Source: an uncultured Lachnospiraceae bacterium
GTDB lineage: Bacteria > Bacillota > Clostridia > Lachnospirales > Lachnospiraceae
Assembly (NCBI GenBank): GCA_910588565.1
Contig: CAJUPF010000068.1
Span: 1 to 15,481 of the forward strand
Length of the DNA stretch: 15,481 nt
Direction: 5' to 3'
Shown here: one piece after another, positions 1 to 7,555 of the stretch
Layout of the letters: every line of letters starts with the position of its first letter
Numbering within the stretch: the first letter of the stretch is position 1
The notes under the pieces: model-generated
The model's database searches: none
The model's input: only the letters and a program-made list of their open reading frames with translations
Told to the model about the DNA's origin: nothing
Program-made: the position numbers and the translations under genes

Positions 1-2088
1 CAAACGCGTAAACCGTCCTTCGTCCTTGATCTTGACTTCCGTATCAATGACACGTTCCGCGAGCCCTGCCGTAGCTGTCACCATCTTAAACGTAGAACCA
101 GGCGCTGTCCGCTCCTGTGTGGCATGGTTATACAGCGGCAGAGAGCGGTCTTCTGTCAGTTTATCGAAATAAGCTGCATCCACCACATTTGCAAGCCGGT
201 TATTGTCGTAGCCCGGATAGGATACCAGCGCTAAAATCTCGCCTGTCCGGACGTCTGTAATAACGCAGGAACCACTGCAGGGGTCTAAAGCAAGCTGCTC
301 TGGAGTAATTTCCAGATTTTTGATTTTATCCAGTATAAAATTATAGGCAGATATTGTGCCGGATGTCAATGATTCTACTTGTTCTTTATCGTATTTTAAG
401 ATTCCCTGGTCATATAAAAGCACACAAAGCTGGGTTCCGTTGATCAAATTCTGCTGGATCATATATTTATAAATGATTTTGGAAAATTCGTTATCTTCTT
501 TCAGCTCTTCCTGGATATAATCCAAAAGTGCAAAATAGATTTCATTGGAATCCGAATATTTCTCATCTATGGTAAACTGTGTAATATCAATCCAGTTTGT
601 TGAAATCGCATAAATCAGATAGTCCTTCAGGCTGAGATCCCCAGACGCCCACTGGATATAGACAGAATCATCTTTATTGATCCTGTCTGTCACAAGAATT
701 GACTGCTTTTTCAGAAGATCTACAATATGCGATACATAATCCTCTGTTTCACTTTCCAGGCTGCCAAAGGGAGTCGCATTGTCCATGGTAAGTTCTGCCC
801 GAATCGCTGCCAGCACAGATTCCCGTTTGGCCTCGAATGCATGGTAAACCTCCTGCTCCATCCCGCTAGCATCACTTTGGGAAAAATGCTTCATATCCAG
901 AATATTGTTCTGTATCAACGCATAATATACATCATCAATTGGAATAATGACATTTGCCGCGCTTGTTTCATCGGAAGCATTGTAGTTTTTCACGTTTCGG
1001 ATACTGTTATATACAATACCTGCAATCTCCTGCTCAAGCAAATCATATGCGGCAATCGTAAGGTCTGCGTCTATTGACAGATACGCATTATTTCCGGCTT
1101 TTGGTTCAATGCGTTCTTTGGTCTCAACTACTTTGCCCAAATTGTCTACATAGACTGTTTCCGTTCCTTTTGTTCCGCGCAGGCTCATATCCAGATATTG
1201 TTCAATGCCTGATTTTCCGACGACATCCGTCAGGGAATATTCATCGCTTTCCTGGGATAAGCTATCGTACTCTTCCTGAGAAATCTTGCCTGTATAGCCG
1301 ATAATCTGCGCAAAATACTTGCTGTCCACATATTTGCGGATCGTATCCCCGGAGATTTCCACGCCCTGCAGGATATCAGCATTTTCACTGATATAAGAAA
1401 TCGTCTCTTCACTGACATCCGCTGCAATCGTAGTAGAGATATATTTCTGGAAACTGTTTTCAGACATAGCATACCGGATTACCGTAATACGATAAGCCAT
1501 GTCTCCTGAATATGACCCTTCAATGCCGAATTCGGATTCACTTTGCAGATATTCCATCACCTGTTCCGCAGTTGCTTTCCCTTCGTCATAGCCTAATTTC
1601 TTATTGTAAGCAAGATCGTCTACAAGGCGGTGCCCATAGACATCCGCCAGAAAACGCTGCAGCATTTTGCCTTCTATATTAAAAGAATAGCTTCCATCCT
1701 CCTCCATGGTGATTTCAAAATCGTTGGTAATGGAATCGCCATTTTCATCTAATTTACGAAAAATCAGCTCCAGTTCATGATTTAATAACGTATTTTTCTC
1801 TTCCTGGGAATCGTAGCTTCCATTGTCCTCGATTGTAATGGAATAGGCCAGCTCATTATAAGCCAGCAGATTTCCGTTCCTGTCGTAGATATTGCCCCTG
1901 GTGCTTTTCAGCTCCCTGCTCTTTTCGATTTTCAATGCATAATTATTCAGGTATTCTTCCCCATTTACAATCTGAAGCACAAAAATCCGCTGGATCAGAA
2001 TGCCGAAAAGTGCCATCATGGCAATTGTCAGTATAAATAGTCTGGATTTGAAAAAATTAACGAAAAACTCTTTTACCGTATCAAACAA
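1..2088 (-). CDS. mrdA: Penicillin-binding protein 2 (class B PBP, elongation), 3' end cut by window edge
   Basis: Peptidoglycan transpeptidase of the rod/elongation complex; 696 codons are visible without a stop. Residues about 17-38 are a single membrane anchor. The class B dimerisation-domain signature R64-G-N-I-Y-D-R follows, and the catalytic tetrad S665-T-F-K lies near the left edge (positions 85-96). The SxN and KTG motifs would be outside the window. Ser665 is far later than in E. coli PBP2 (near 330). About 240 residues (roughly 360-598) interrupt the transpeptidase domain between the helix around SIDADLTIAAYDLL and the strand SGSCVITDVRTGEILA. Long PBP2 proteins are, as I recall, usual in Clostridia. 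I chose the TTG at 2088: AAAAGGAG lies 11 nt upstream and no in-frame ATG precedes the membrane segment. An in-frame GTG at 2100 overlaps that ribosome site. The gene overlaps the mreD end by 8 nt, indicating coupled translation. The family is certain, the start less so. Confidence 0.93.
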   Translation of the reverse strand, partial: MFDTVKEFFVNFFKSRLFILTIAMMALFGILIQRIFVLQIVNGEEYLNNYALKIEKSRELKSTRGNIYDRNGNLLAYNELAYSITIEDNGSYDSQEEKNTLLNHELELIFRKLDENGDSITNDFEITMEEDGSYSFNIEGKMLQRFLADVYGHRLVDDLAYNKKLGYDEGKATAEQVMEYLQSESEFGIEGSYSGDMAYRITVIRYAMSENSFQKYISTTIAADVSEETISYISENADILQGVEISGDTIRKYVDSKYFAQIIGYTGKISQEEYDSLSQESDEYSLTDVVGKSGIEQYLDMSLRGTKGTETVYVDNLGKVVETKERIEPKAGNNAYLSIDADLTIAAYDLLEQEIAGIVYNSIRNVKNYNASDETSAANVIIPIDDVYYALIQNNILDMKHFSQSDASGMEQEVYHAFEAKRESVLAAIRAELTMDNATPFGSLESETEDYVSHIVDLLKKQSILVTDRINKDDSVYIQWASGDLSLKDYLIYAISTNWIDITQFTIDEKYSDSNEIYFALLDYIQEELKEDNEFSKIIYKYMIQQNLINGTQLCVLLYDQGILKYDKEQVESLTSGTISAYNFILDKIKNLEITPEQLALDPCSGSCVITDVRTGEILALVSYPGYDNNRLANVVDAAYFDKLTEDRSLPLYNHATQERTAPGSTFKMVTATAGLAERVIDTEVKIKDEGRFTRL

Positions 2089-2599
2089 ATTTGCTGGCAC
2101 TCCTTTTCTCTGTTTTTTCTAATCTCTGGTTAATCCGCAGCAAAATAAAATACAAAAATACCGTAACCAGAATGGTATATACCCATTCCGGCAGAATAAT
2201 ATTCAGCAGATAATACCTGAAAGCAAACCGCCTACGCAGCAAAAACCGGAACAGATAGACCAAAAGATTGCTGATCAGATCGCTGGCAGATATCAGGATC
2301 ATCGGCAGTTTGATATCTTCCGGAAAGAAAATCTTGCGGAAGAATCCATTGAAATAGCCAATATACATATAAATTGCAGCATAAAAACCAATTGCGCTGC
2401 CATAATAAATATCGATAAAAAGCCCGCATAAAAATCCGGTGAAAAGCCCCTCTTTTTTTCCTCGCATAAATCCGAAGGATGAGGTGACGATAATCAGAAG
2501 ATTTGGTGAAATAGAAGCTATGGAGAGGGTCTTAAACAGGGTACTCTGCAGCAGAAAACAAAGGATGATAATAATTATAATTGTAATCTTGCGCTTCAT
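2081..2599 (-). CDS. mreD: Rod shape-determining membrane protein MreD
   Basis: A 172-residue, highly hydrophobic integral membrane protein. Hydrophobic segments lie at about 5-20, 29-44, 50-85, 98-120 and 135-156, fitting the five or six helices of MreD, which is usually 160-180 residues. The loop FFPEDIKLPMILISASDLISN resembles the family's central region, and the C-terminal tail is basic. MreD links MreC and the RodA/PBP2 synthase in the elongation complex. The start is ATG with GGAGG 5 nt upstream, 11 nt after the mreC stop. The stop overlaps the PBP2 start. Assignment rests on hydrophobicity plus position between mreC and PBP2, because MreD sequences diverge strongly. Confidence 0.9.
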   Translation of the reverse strand: MKRKITIIIIIILCFLLQSTLFKTLSIASISPNLLIIVTSSFGFMRGKKEGLFTGFLCGLFIDIYYGSAIGFYAAIYMYIGYFNGFFRKIFFPEDIKLPMILISASDLISNLLVYLFRFLLRRRFAFRYYLLNIILPEWVYTILVTVFLYFILLRINQRLEKTEKRSASKFV

Positions 2600-2610
2600 A
2601 ATATCCTCCG

Positions 2611-3474
2611 TTATTTGCTTTCTTCGCCAGTTTCTTTTTTATCCAGTATCACCAGCACTTCGTCAAGATGTTCAAAATCAACCGCCAGATTAATACTGCC
2701 TGACTTGGTCAGATTGTTGGCATCCTTTTCAAGTGTACTGATATAGCCGATTAAAATACCCTCTAAATATTTGTCACTGATATTGGAAGTCACCACAGGA
2801 TCTCCAAGTTCCGCCTGATCTTCGGAATCCTTTAAATCTGTAAGCAGGATATTCTGGTTGGCGTTCATTTCCTTCAGATCGCCATGTACAATGCAGCGAT
2901 CCGAGGTGGTTAAAACCATTCCGCTGACCCGGCTGATATCATCGATAATGGAACGGACTTTTGCATAATTGGGGCCGACATCTGTCACAATGCCTACCAG
3001 CCCGCTTCCGGCAATTACATTCATATCCACATCTACCCCGTCTTTGGTTCCCCTGTCAATGGTGAAATTGGAAAACCAGTTGCCGGCGTCTTTACCAATG
3101 ACATTTGCAGCCACTTTTTCATAACTGGGATACTTCTTATCCAATTCCAACAGCTCCCGGAGATTATCAAGCTCATATTGTTCGAGTTTAATGGAGTTCA
3201 ATTCCGAGGTCAGTTCGTCTACCTGGACTTTTAACGTTTTATTCTCTTCCATCACATCCTTTAAATTCTTCAGATGTTCCGTTTTATCCAAAATCCATGT
3301 GCTGACGTAATTGATTCCCCGCTGCATCGGGACAAAGACGTATCCGGCAACCGTGTTTAAAGGCCCTCCGGAAAGATTTAGTGTCAGACTGACGTACACG
3401 GAAATCAAACAGAGGATCGTTAACCCCATCAGTATATATCTGGCTGGAAAATTTAATTTGGGTTTCCGTTTCAT
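2611..3474 (-). CDS. mreC: Cell shape-determining protein MreC
   Basis: A bitopic membrane protein of 287 residues that scaffolds PBP2 outside the membrane. A short basic cytoplasmic start is followed by one membrane helix at about 13-34. A coiled coil runs from about 64 to 112, rich in Leu, Glu and Lys heptads (EHLKNLKDVMEENKTLKVQV). The paired beta-barrel domain follows, with typical MreC phrases such as NVIGKDAGNWFSNFTIDRG, GLVGIVTDVG and a later VVTSNISDKYLEGILIG. Length is normal for the family. ATG start with GAGG 6 nt upstream; the gene begins 12 nt after the mreB stop. It is clearly part of one transcription unit with mreB and mreD. Confidence 0.96.
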   Translation of the reverse strand: MKRKPKLNFPARYILMGLTILCLISVYVSLTLNLSGGPLNTVAGYVFVPMQRGINYVSTWILDKTEHLKNLKDVMEENKTLKVQVDELTSELNSIKLEQYELDNLRELLELDKKYPSYEKVAANVIGKDAGNWFSNFTIDRGTKDGVDVDMNVIAGSGLVGIVTDVGPNYAKVRSIIDDISRVSGMVLTTSDRCIVHGDLKEMNANQNILLTDLKDSEDQAELGDPVVTSNISDKYLEGILIGYISTLEKDANNLTKSGSINLAVDFEHLDEVLVILDKKETGEESK

Positions 3475-3486
3475 AAAATACCTCGA

Positions 3487-4503
3487 TTATCTTAATAGTC
3501 TAGTTTTCATATTAAATGTCAGACGTTTGTATTTGTCGTCGGAAACGATTTTTATCAGCCCGCGCACCACAGATTCTTCCGGATCTTCACAGGTATTTAC
3601 GCGGATATTGGTAATCTGGGTAAACAATTCGTCCAGATTCTGGATCTGGGAGCCGCCTCCGGTAATATAGATGCCGGAATGAATAATATCTTTGGCAACC
3701 TCCGGCGGCGTCTTCTCAAGAATCATCTTGATCGAATTGCAGATGGAATTTAAATTATCCTTAATCGCTTCATACACAGTCTGTGCGTTGATCTCAAGTT
3801 CAATCGGCAGTCCGCTGACAAGATCCCTTCCTACGATCACCATGCTCTCTTCCCTGCCCGGAAGGCCGGAGCCTAAATTTTCTTTTAAGGATTTGGCCGT
3901 TTTCTGCCCGATTACCAAATTGTAGGTACGTTTGATATAGCTGATAATGGATTCGTCAATCCGGTTGCCGCCAAATAAAAGCAGATCGCTTAATACAAGC
4001 CCTCCCAAAGAAATCACAGAAATCTCTGTCGTGTCAGCGCCAATGTCCACGATCATAACGCCGTTCGGCTCATTGACATCTAAGCCTAACCCGGCGGCAT
4101 CTGCGATGGGTTTCTCGCAGAGCAGAACATTTTTGGGTTTGGTCTTGCTCTTATAGAACAGATCGAAGAAAGCTTTTTTCTCTACTTCGGTAATATCTGT
4201 AGGTACTGCTACAATATATTCGGCACCGTGGATTTTTCCCTTGGCACGGGACTCAAGGAAATCAAAAATCATGGTCTGTATGTTGTTAAAATCGGCGATA
4301 ACGCCGTTTACAACTGGAAAAGTTACATGAATGGACTCCGGCGCTTTTTCATACATTGCATATGCAGCGTCTCCATACGCGTACATCTGATTCTTATTCA
4401 CAATGGCAATGGTATTTTTCTCGTTTAAAATTTTGCCGGTGGATTTACAAAACACTTTGATATTGCAGGTTCCTAAATCAATGCCATAAATATTGTTGTT
4501 CAT
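3487..4503 (-). CDS. mreB: Rod shape-determining protein MreB (divergent actin homologue)
   Basis: An actin-fold ATPase of 338 residues that forms membrane-associated filaments directing lateral wall synthesis. The actin-family sites are visible: phosphate 1 loop DLGTCNIKV (9-17), phosphate 2 loop VDIGADTTEISV (152-163) and adenosine loop YITGGGSQI (279-287). The MreB-specific block CEKPIADAAGLGL (129-141) corresponds to the usual EEPMAAAIGAGL, and GGNRIDESIISYIKRTYNLVIG (178-199) to the usual GGDKMDEAI. It differs from canonical MreB at several normally fixed places (EKP for EEP, GGN for GGD), so it may be one of the divergent MreB/Mbl-like paralogues common in Clostridia. ATG start with GGGAG 10 nt upstream, 24 nt after the radC stop. 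Gene order radC-mreBCD matches Bacillus. Confidence 0.93.
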   Translation of the reverse strand: MNNNIYGIDLGTCNIKVFCKSTGKILNEKNTIAIVNKNQMYAYGDAAYAMYEKAPESIHVTFPVVNGVIADFNNIQTMIFDFLESRAKGKIHGAEYIVAVPTDITEVEKKAFFDLFYKSKTKPKNVLLCEKPIADAAGLGLDVNEPNGVMIVDIGADTTEISVISLGGLVLSDLLLFGGNRIDESIISYIKRTYNLVIGQKTAKSLKENLGSGLPGREESMVIVGRDLVSGLPIELEINAQTVYEAIKDNLNSICNSIKMILEKTPPEVAKDIIHSGIYITGGGSQIQNLDELFTQITNIRVNTCEDPEESVVRGLIKIVSDDKYKRLTFNMKTRLLR

Positions 4504-4527
4504 CGTAGTTTGTCTCCCTTCAATCCG

Positions 4528-5220
4528 CTAATTCAGCAGATTTTCCTCTTTAAAGCTGAAATATTGATTATCACCTATAATAATGTGATCCGATAAATGA
4601 ACTCCTAACAGTTCACCGCACTGCTGCACCCGCCTGGTTACAAGCTTATCCTGTGTGCTGGGAATGGGTACGCCGCTGGGATGATTGTGCAGTAATATAA
4701 TATGAACGGCTCCGTACTGCAGCGCACGCTGAAAAATCTCCCTGGGCGAAACTAATGACGCATTGACTGTTCCAACCGAAATAACTTCTTCTCCCAGCAG
4801 GACGCAGCCCGCATCAAACATACTCAGCATCAGTTTTTCCCGGTCTTCATGGCGGAGTTCTTCCATATAATAAGAAGCTACGGAGGATGCGCTTTTCAGT
4901 GTGACTTCCCTGCGCCGTGTGGCTTTTGCCATGCGCCTTGAAATCTCGGCAAGACATTTTAACTGAATGGCCTTCACATTGCCGATGCCGGGAATGGCGG
5001 TCAGCTCTTTGATACTCAGATAATGGAGGTTTAAAAGGCTCTTTTCATTGCAGCTTAAAATCTCTCTGGCTACTTCGATCGACTGCTTTCCGGCAGTTCC
5101 GGAGCGTATTATCACGGCTAACAGCTCTGCATCAGAAAGGTATTCCGCTCCATAACGCAGGCATTTCTCATAGGGTTTCTCGGATTCCGGTAATTCTTTT
5201 ACCGTTATGTGATGATTCAT
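4528..5220 (-). CDS. radC: RadC family (JAB/MPN domain) protein
   Basis: A 230-residue RadC/UPF0758 protein. The N-terminal half carries a helix-hairpin-helix DNA-binding motif, LTAIPGIGNVKAIQLK (73-88). The C-terminal half is a JAB1/MPN metalloprotease-like domain with the complete metal motif H178-N-H180-P-S-G...P187-S188-x2-D191. Length is normal. Despite the name, a role in recombination repair is not supported in organisms where it was tested, and the biochemical function is unknown. ATG start with AAAGGA 5 nt upstream. It heads the radC-mreBCD-PBP2 block, 98 nt after the lyase gene, as in Bacillus where radC precedes mreBCD. Confidence 0.96.
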   Translation of the reverse strand: MNHHITVKELPESEKPYEKCLRYGAEYLSDAELLAVIIRSGTAGKQSIEVAREILSCNEKSLLNLHYLSIKELTAIPGIGNVKAIQLKCLAEISRRMAKATRRREVTLKSASSVASYYMEELRHEDREKLMLSMFDAGCVLLGEEVISVGTVNASLVSPREIFQRALQYGAVHIILLHNHPSGVPIPSTQDKLVTRRVQQCGELLGVHLSDHIIIGDNQYFSFKEENLLN

Positions 5221-5248
5221 ACATGTCCTTTCTACTCTCTGCCTGTAG

Positions 5249-5264
5249 AGTCAGACATCTGACT
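5249..5264. promoter_or_regulatory. Perfect 7-bp dyad in the radC leader
   Basis: AGTCAGA-CA-TCTGACT is a perfect inverted repeat with a 2-nt centre, between a candidate promoter (5316-5344) and the radC start. A 2-nt loop is too tight for a good RNA hairpin and there is no T tract, so it looks more like a dimeric repressor operator than a terminator. It does not resemble the Firmicute LexA box as I know it. The regulator, if any, is unknown. Confidence 0.3.
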
Positions 5265-5315
5265 GCGATTGACGCTATGGCTTTAGACTGCCTGGCTTCT
5301 ATCGCTATTCTTAAC

Positions 5316-5344
5316 ATTCTACCACATTAGATCCTTATTAACAA
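5316..5344 (-). promoter_or_regulatory. Candidate sigma-A promoter for radC-mreBCD-PBP2
   Basis: On the minus strand, TTGTTA (5344-5339) and TAGAAT (5321-5316) are separated by exactly 17 nt. They match the -35 and -10 consensus at 4/6 and 5/6. The -10 overlaps the stop codon of the upstream lyase gene. Transcription would start near 5309, giving a leader of about 90 nt that contains the dyad at 5249-5264. I see no terminator before it, so read-through from the mutS operon is also possible. Confidence 0.45.
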
Positions 5345-6611
5345 GATTTTGCTCATAAAGTTTTTGCAGAGACATTAAAATTCCAAATTTAGCGTGATGC
5401 CAGGTCAGCCCACCCTGAAAATACACAGAATACGGCGGTTTGACAGGGCCGTCTGCACTTAGTTCAATTGAAGAACCCTGTACAAAAGCTCCGGCCGCCA
5501 TAATTACATCGCTGTCATAGCCCGGCATTGCCCAGGGCTCCGGCGTAACATACGAATCTACCGGGGCTGCCGCCTGGATGCCTTTGCAGAACGCAATCAT
5601 TGCGTCCGGATTATGGAACGTGACAGCCTGGATAATATCATGACGGCTTTCCGTACTGTTTGGAATTACGTCAAAACCAAGCGTTTCATAGACAGTTGCT
5701 GCAAAAATCGCTCCTTTCAGCGCTGCATTTACCACAGAGGGAGCTAAAAAGAATCCCTGATAAAAGGACTGGATTACACCTAAAGACGCGCCAACTTCTT
5801 TTCCAAGCCCCGGTGAAGTCAGACGGTAACCCGCCTGCTCTACATATTGCTTTTTCCCAACGATATAGCCGCCGATTGGCGCCAGGCCGCCGCCGGGGTT
5901 TTTAATCAGAGAGCCTACGATTAAATCTGCGCCAACTTCCAACGGCTCCTGCTCCTCCACAAATTCACCATAGCAATTATCTACCATACAGATTACATCC
6001 GGTTTTATTTTTTTGATAAAAGAAATCAGTTCACCGATTTTGGAAACCGATAAGGTTGGTCGAGTCGCGTAGCCTTTTGAACGCTGGATGGTAACAAGTT
6101 TTGTCTTTTCATTGAGAGCCGTCCGGATGCCTTCATAATCAAAGCTGCCATCCGGCAGCAGATCCACCTGGCGGTAGGAAATCCCATATTCTGCCAGGGA
6201 GCCTTTGGACGGACGGATACCAATCACTTCCTCTAAGGTATCATAAGGCTTGCCTACCGGAGACAGCAGTTCCTCGCCTGGCCTTAAATTGGACATCAGC
6301 GCCAGTGCCAGCGCATGTGTGCCGCAGGTAATCTGAGGCCGCACAAGAGCGTCTTCTCCGCAAAAACATTCTGCATATACCGTTTCTAATGTATCCCGTC
6401 CCAGATCATGATAGCCATAACCGCTTGTAGACTGGAAACATTCTGCCGAAACACGCGCATTCTGCATGGCGCGGATTACTTTAGTCTGGTTAAATTCTGC
6501 GACAGTATCCAAGGTGTCAAACCGTTTTTTTAAATTTTTTTCAATTTTATCTGCAAATTGATATACTTCCCTGCAGATTCCAAGACTTTCATATTGCTGT
6601 TGTATGGTCAT
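5319..6611 (-). CDS. PLP-dependent methionine gamma-lyase family protein (YnbB-like)
   Basis: A 430-residue fold-type I PLP enzyme of the 'methionine gamma-lyase / aluminium resistance' family, whose Bacillus member is YnbB. These are presumed cytosolic C-S lyases acting on sulfur amino acids; the true substrate is poorly known. The PLP-lysine motif is SLIKNPGGG with K237, and the aspartate contacting the pyridine nitrogen is probably D211 in MVDNCYGEF. Other landmarks are TCGTHALALAL (95-105), where the cofactor phosphate would bind, and SPGLGKEVGASLG (266-278). Length is normal. Its ATG overlaps the miaA stop (ATGA), so translation is probably coupled. In Bacillus, ynbB also lies near miaA. 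The family is certain; the reaction is inferred. Confidence 0.93.
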   Translation of the reverse strand: MTIQQQYESLGICREVYQFADKIEKNLKKRFDTLDTVAEFNQTKVIRAMQNARVSAECFQSTSGYGYHDLGRDTLETVYAECFCGEDALVRPQITCGTHALALALMSNLRPGEELLSPVGKPYDTLEEVIGIRPSKGSLAEYGISYRQVDLLPDGSFDYEGIRTALNEKTKLVTIQRSKGYATRPTLSVSKIGELISFIKKIKPDVICMVDNCYGEFVEEQEPLEVGADLIVGSLIKNPGGGLAPIGGYIVGKKQYVEQAGYRLTSPGLGKEVGASLGVIQSFYQGFFLAPSVVNAALKGAIFAATVYETLGFDVIPNSTESRHDIIQAVTFHNPDAMIAFCKGIQAAAPVDSYVTPEPWAMPGYDSDVIMAAGAFVQGSSIELSADGPVKPPYSVYFQGGLTWHHAKFGILMSLQKLYEQNLVNKDLMW

Positions 6612-7555
6612 AGTATCCTCTTTTCTTTTAATATGGAAATCATATTTGCCAAAATTGCGTCCTCATTATAGGCAAATGCATCTTTATTCAGCCATATAGC
6701 CTCTTGCTCCCGGCCAAACCAGGTCAGCTGCCGCTTGGCAAAATGCCTGGTGTCCCGCTTTAAAATGTAGATAGCTTCTTCCAATGATAGTTCACCATCC
6801 AGATAAGCCAGAAGTTCTTTATATCCAAGGCCCTGCATCGATATCATTCCTTTGTGACAGCCCAATTCCTTAAGCTGTTTTACTTCCTGCAAAAGTCCGT
6901 CATCCATCATCTGATCGATACGCTGCTCAATCCGTTGATAAATCGCCGCCCGATGATCATTTAGGACGAAATAGGCAAAGTTATAAGGAGATTTTTTCCG
7001 ACGCTCTTCTTCATTGTGTTTTGAAATCGGATAACCGTTTTGTTCATAAAATTCCAGTGCGCGAATCACCCGTTTTACATTATTTGGATGTATGGCTTTT
7101 GCAGACGCTTCATCCACCTGGTTCAGACGCTGGTGCAGTGCAAAACTGCCTTCCTGTCTGGCGAACGCTTCCAGTTCTCTGCGAATCGTGTCAGAGGATT
7201 CTTCTTGCGAAAAATCGATATCATAGAGAACAGACTGGATGTAAAAGCCTGTGCCTCCGGCCAGAATCGGAATCCGGCCTGCCGCGTAGATTTCTTTTAA
7301 GTATCGTTTCGCCAGTGTTTGAAATGTTACAATATTAAATTCTTCCTGGGGTTCCAATTCATCAATCAGGTAATGAGGAATACCATGCATTTCCTCCGGT
7401 TTTATTTTGGCGGAACCGATATCCATATGGCGGTAGACCTGCATAGAATCCGCAGAAATAATGGAACCCTGGATTTTTTCTGCCAGCCGGACGGACAGTT
7501 CTGTTTTTCCAACTGCAGTCGGGCCGGACAGTATAATGAAAGGCTGTTTTATCAT
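6608..7555 (-). CDS. miaA: tRNA dimethylallyltransferase MiaA
   Basis: Transfers a dimethylallyl group to N6 of A37 in tRNAs reading codons that begin with U, the first step to i6A/ms2i6A. The 315-residue length is typical. The P-loop is GPTAVGKT (11-18), the catalytic aspartate block is SADSMQVYRHMDIGSAK (D36), and IPHYLIDELEP (59-69) and GGTGFYIQSVLYDIDF (100-115) follow. The C-terminal region has RDTRHFAKRQLTWFGRE, the tRNA-binding block of MiaA. The ATG overlaps the mutL stop (ATGA) and the stop overlaps the lyase start, so mutL, miaA and the lyase are strictly coupled. A mutL-miaA neighbourhood is conserved widely in bacteria. Confidence 0.98.
   Translation of the reverse strand: MIKQPFIILSGPTAVGKTELSVRLAEKIQGSIISADSMQVYRHMDIGSAKIKPEEMHGIPHYLIDELEPQEEFNIVTFQTLAKRYLKEIYAAGRIPILAGGTGFYIQSVLYDIDFSQEESSDTIRRELEAFARQEGSFALHQRLNQVDEASAKAIHPNNVKRVIRALEFYEQNGYPISKHNEEERRKKSPYNFAYFVLNDHRAAIYQRIEQRIDQMMDDGLLQEVKQLKELGCHKGMISMQGLGYKELLAYLDGELSLEEAIYILKRDTRHFAKRQLTWFGREQEAIWLNKDAFAYNEDAILANMISILKEKRIL

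Noticed and set aside
727..1472. Several 70-116 codon ORFs in the left 1.5 kb
   Set aside because: All are shadows in other frames of the PBP2 gene, whose frame is open from 2088 to the window edge.
5221..5318. Terminator between the lyase gene and radC
   Set aside because: The only clear inverted repeat has a 2-nt centre and no following T run, so an intrinsic terminator is not supported.
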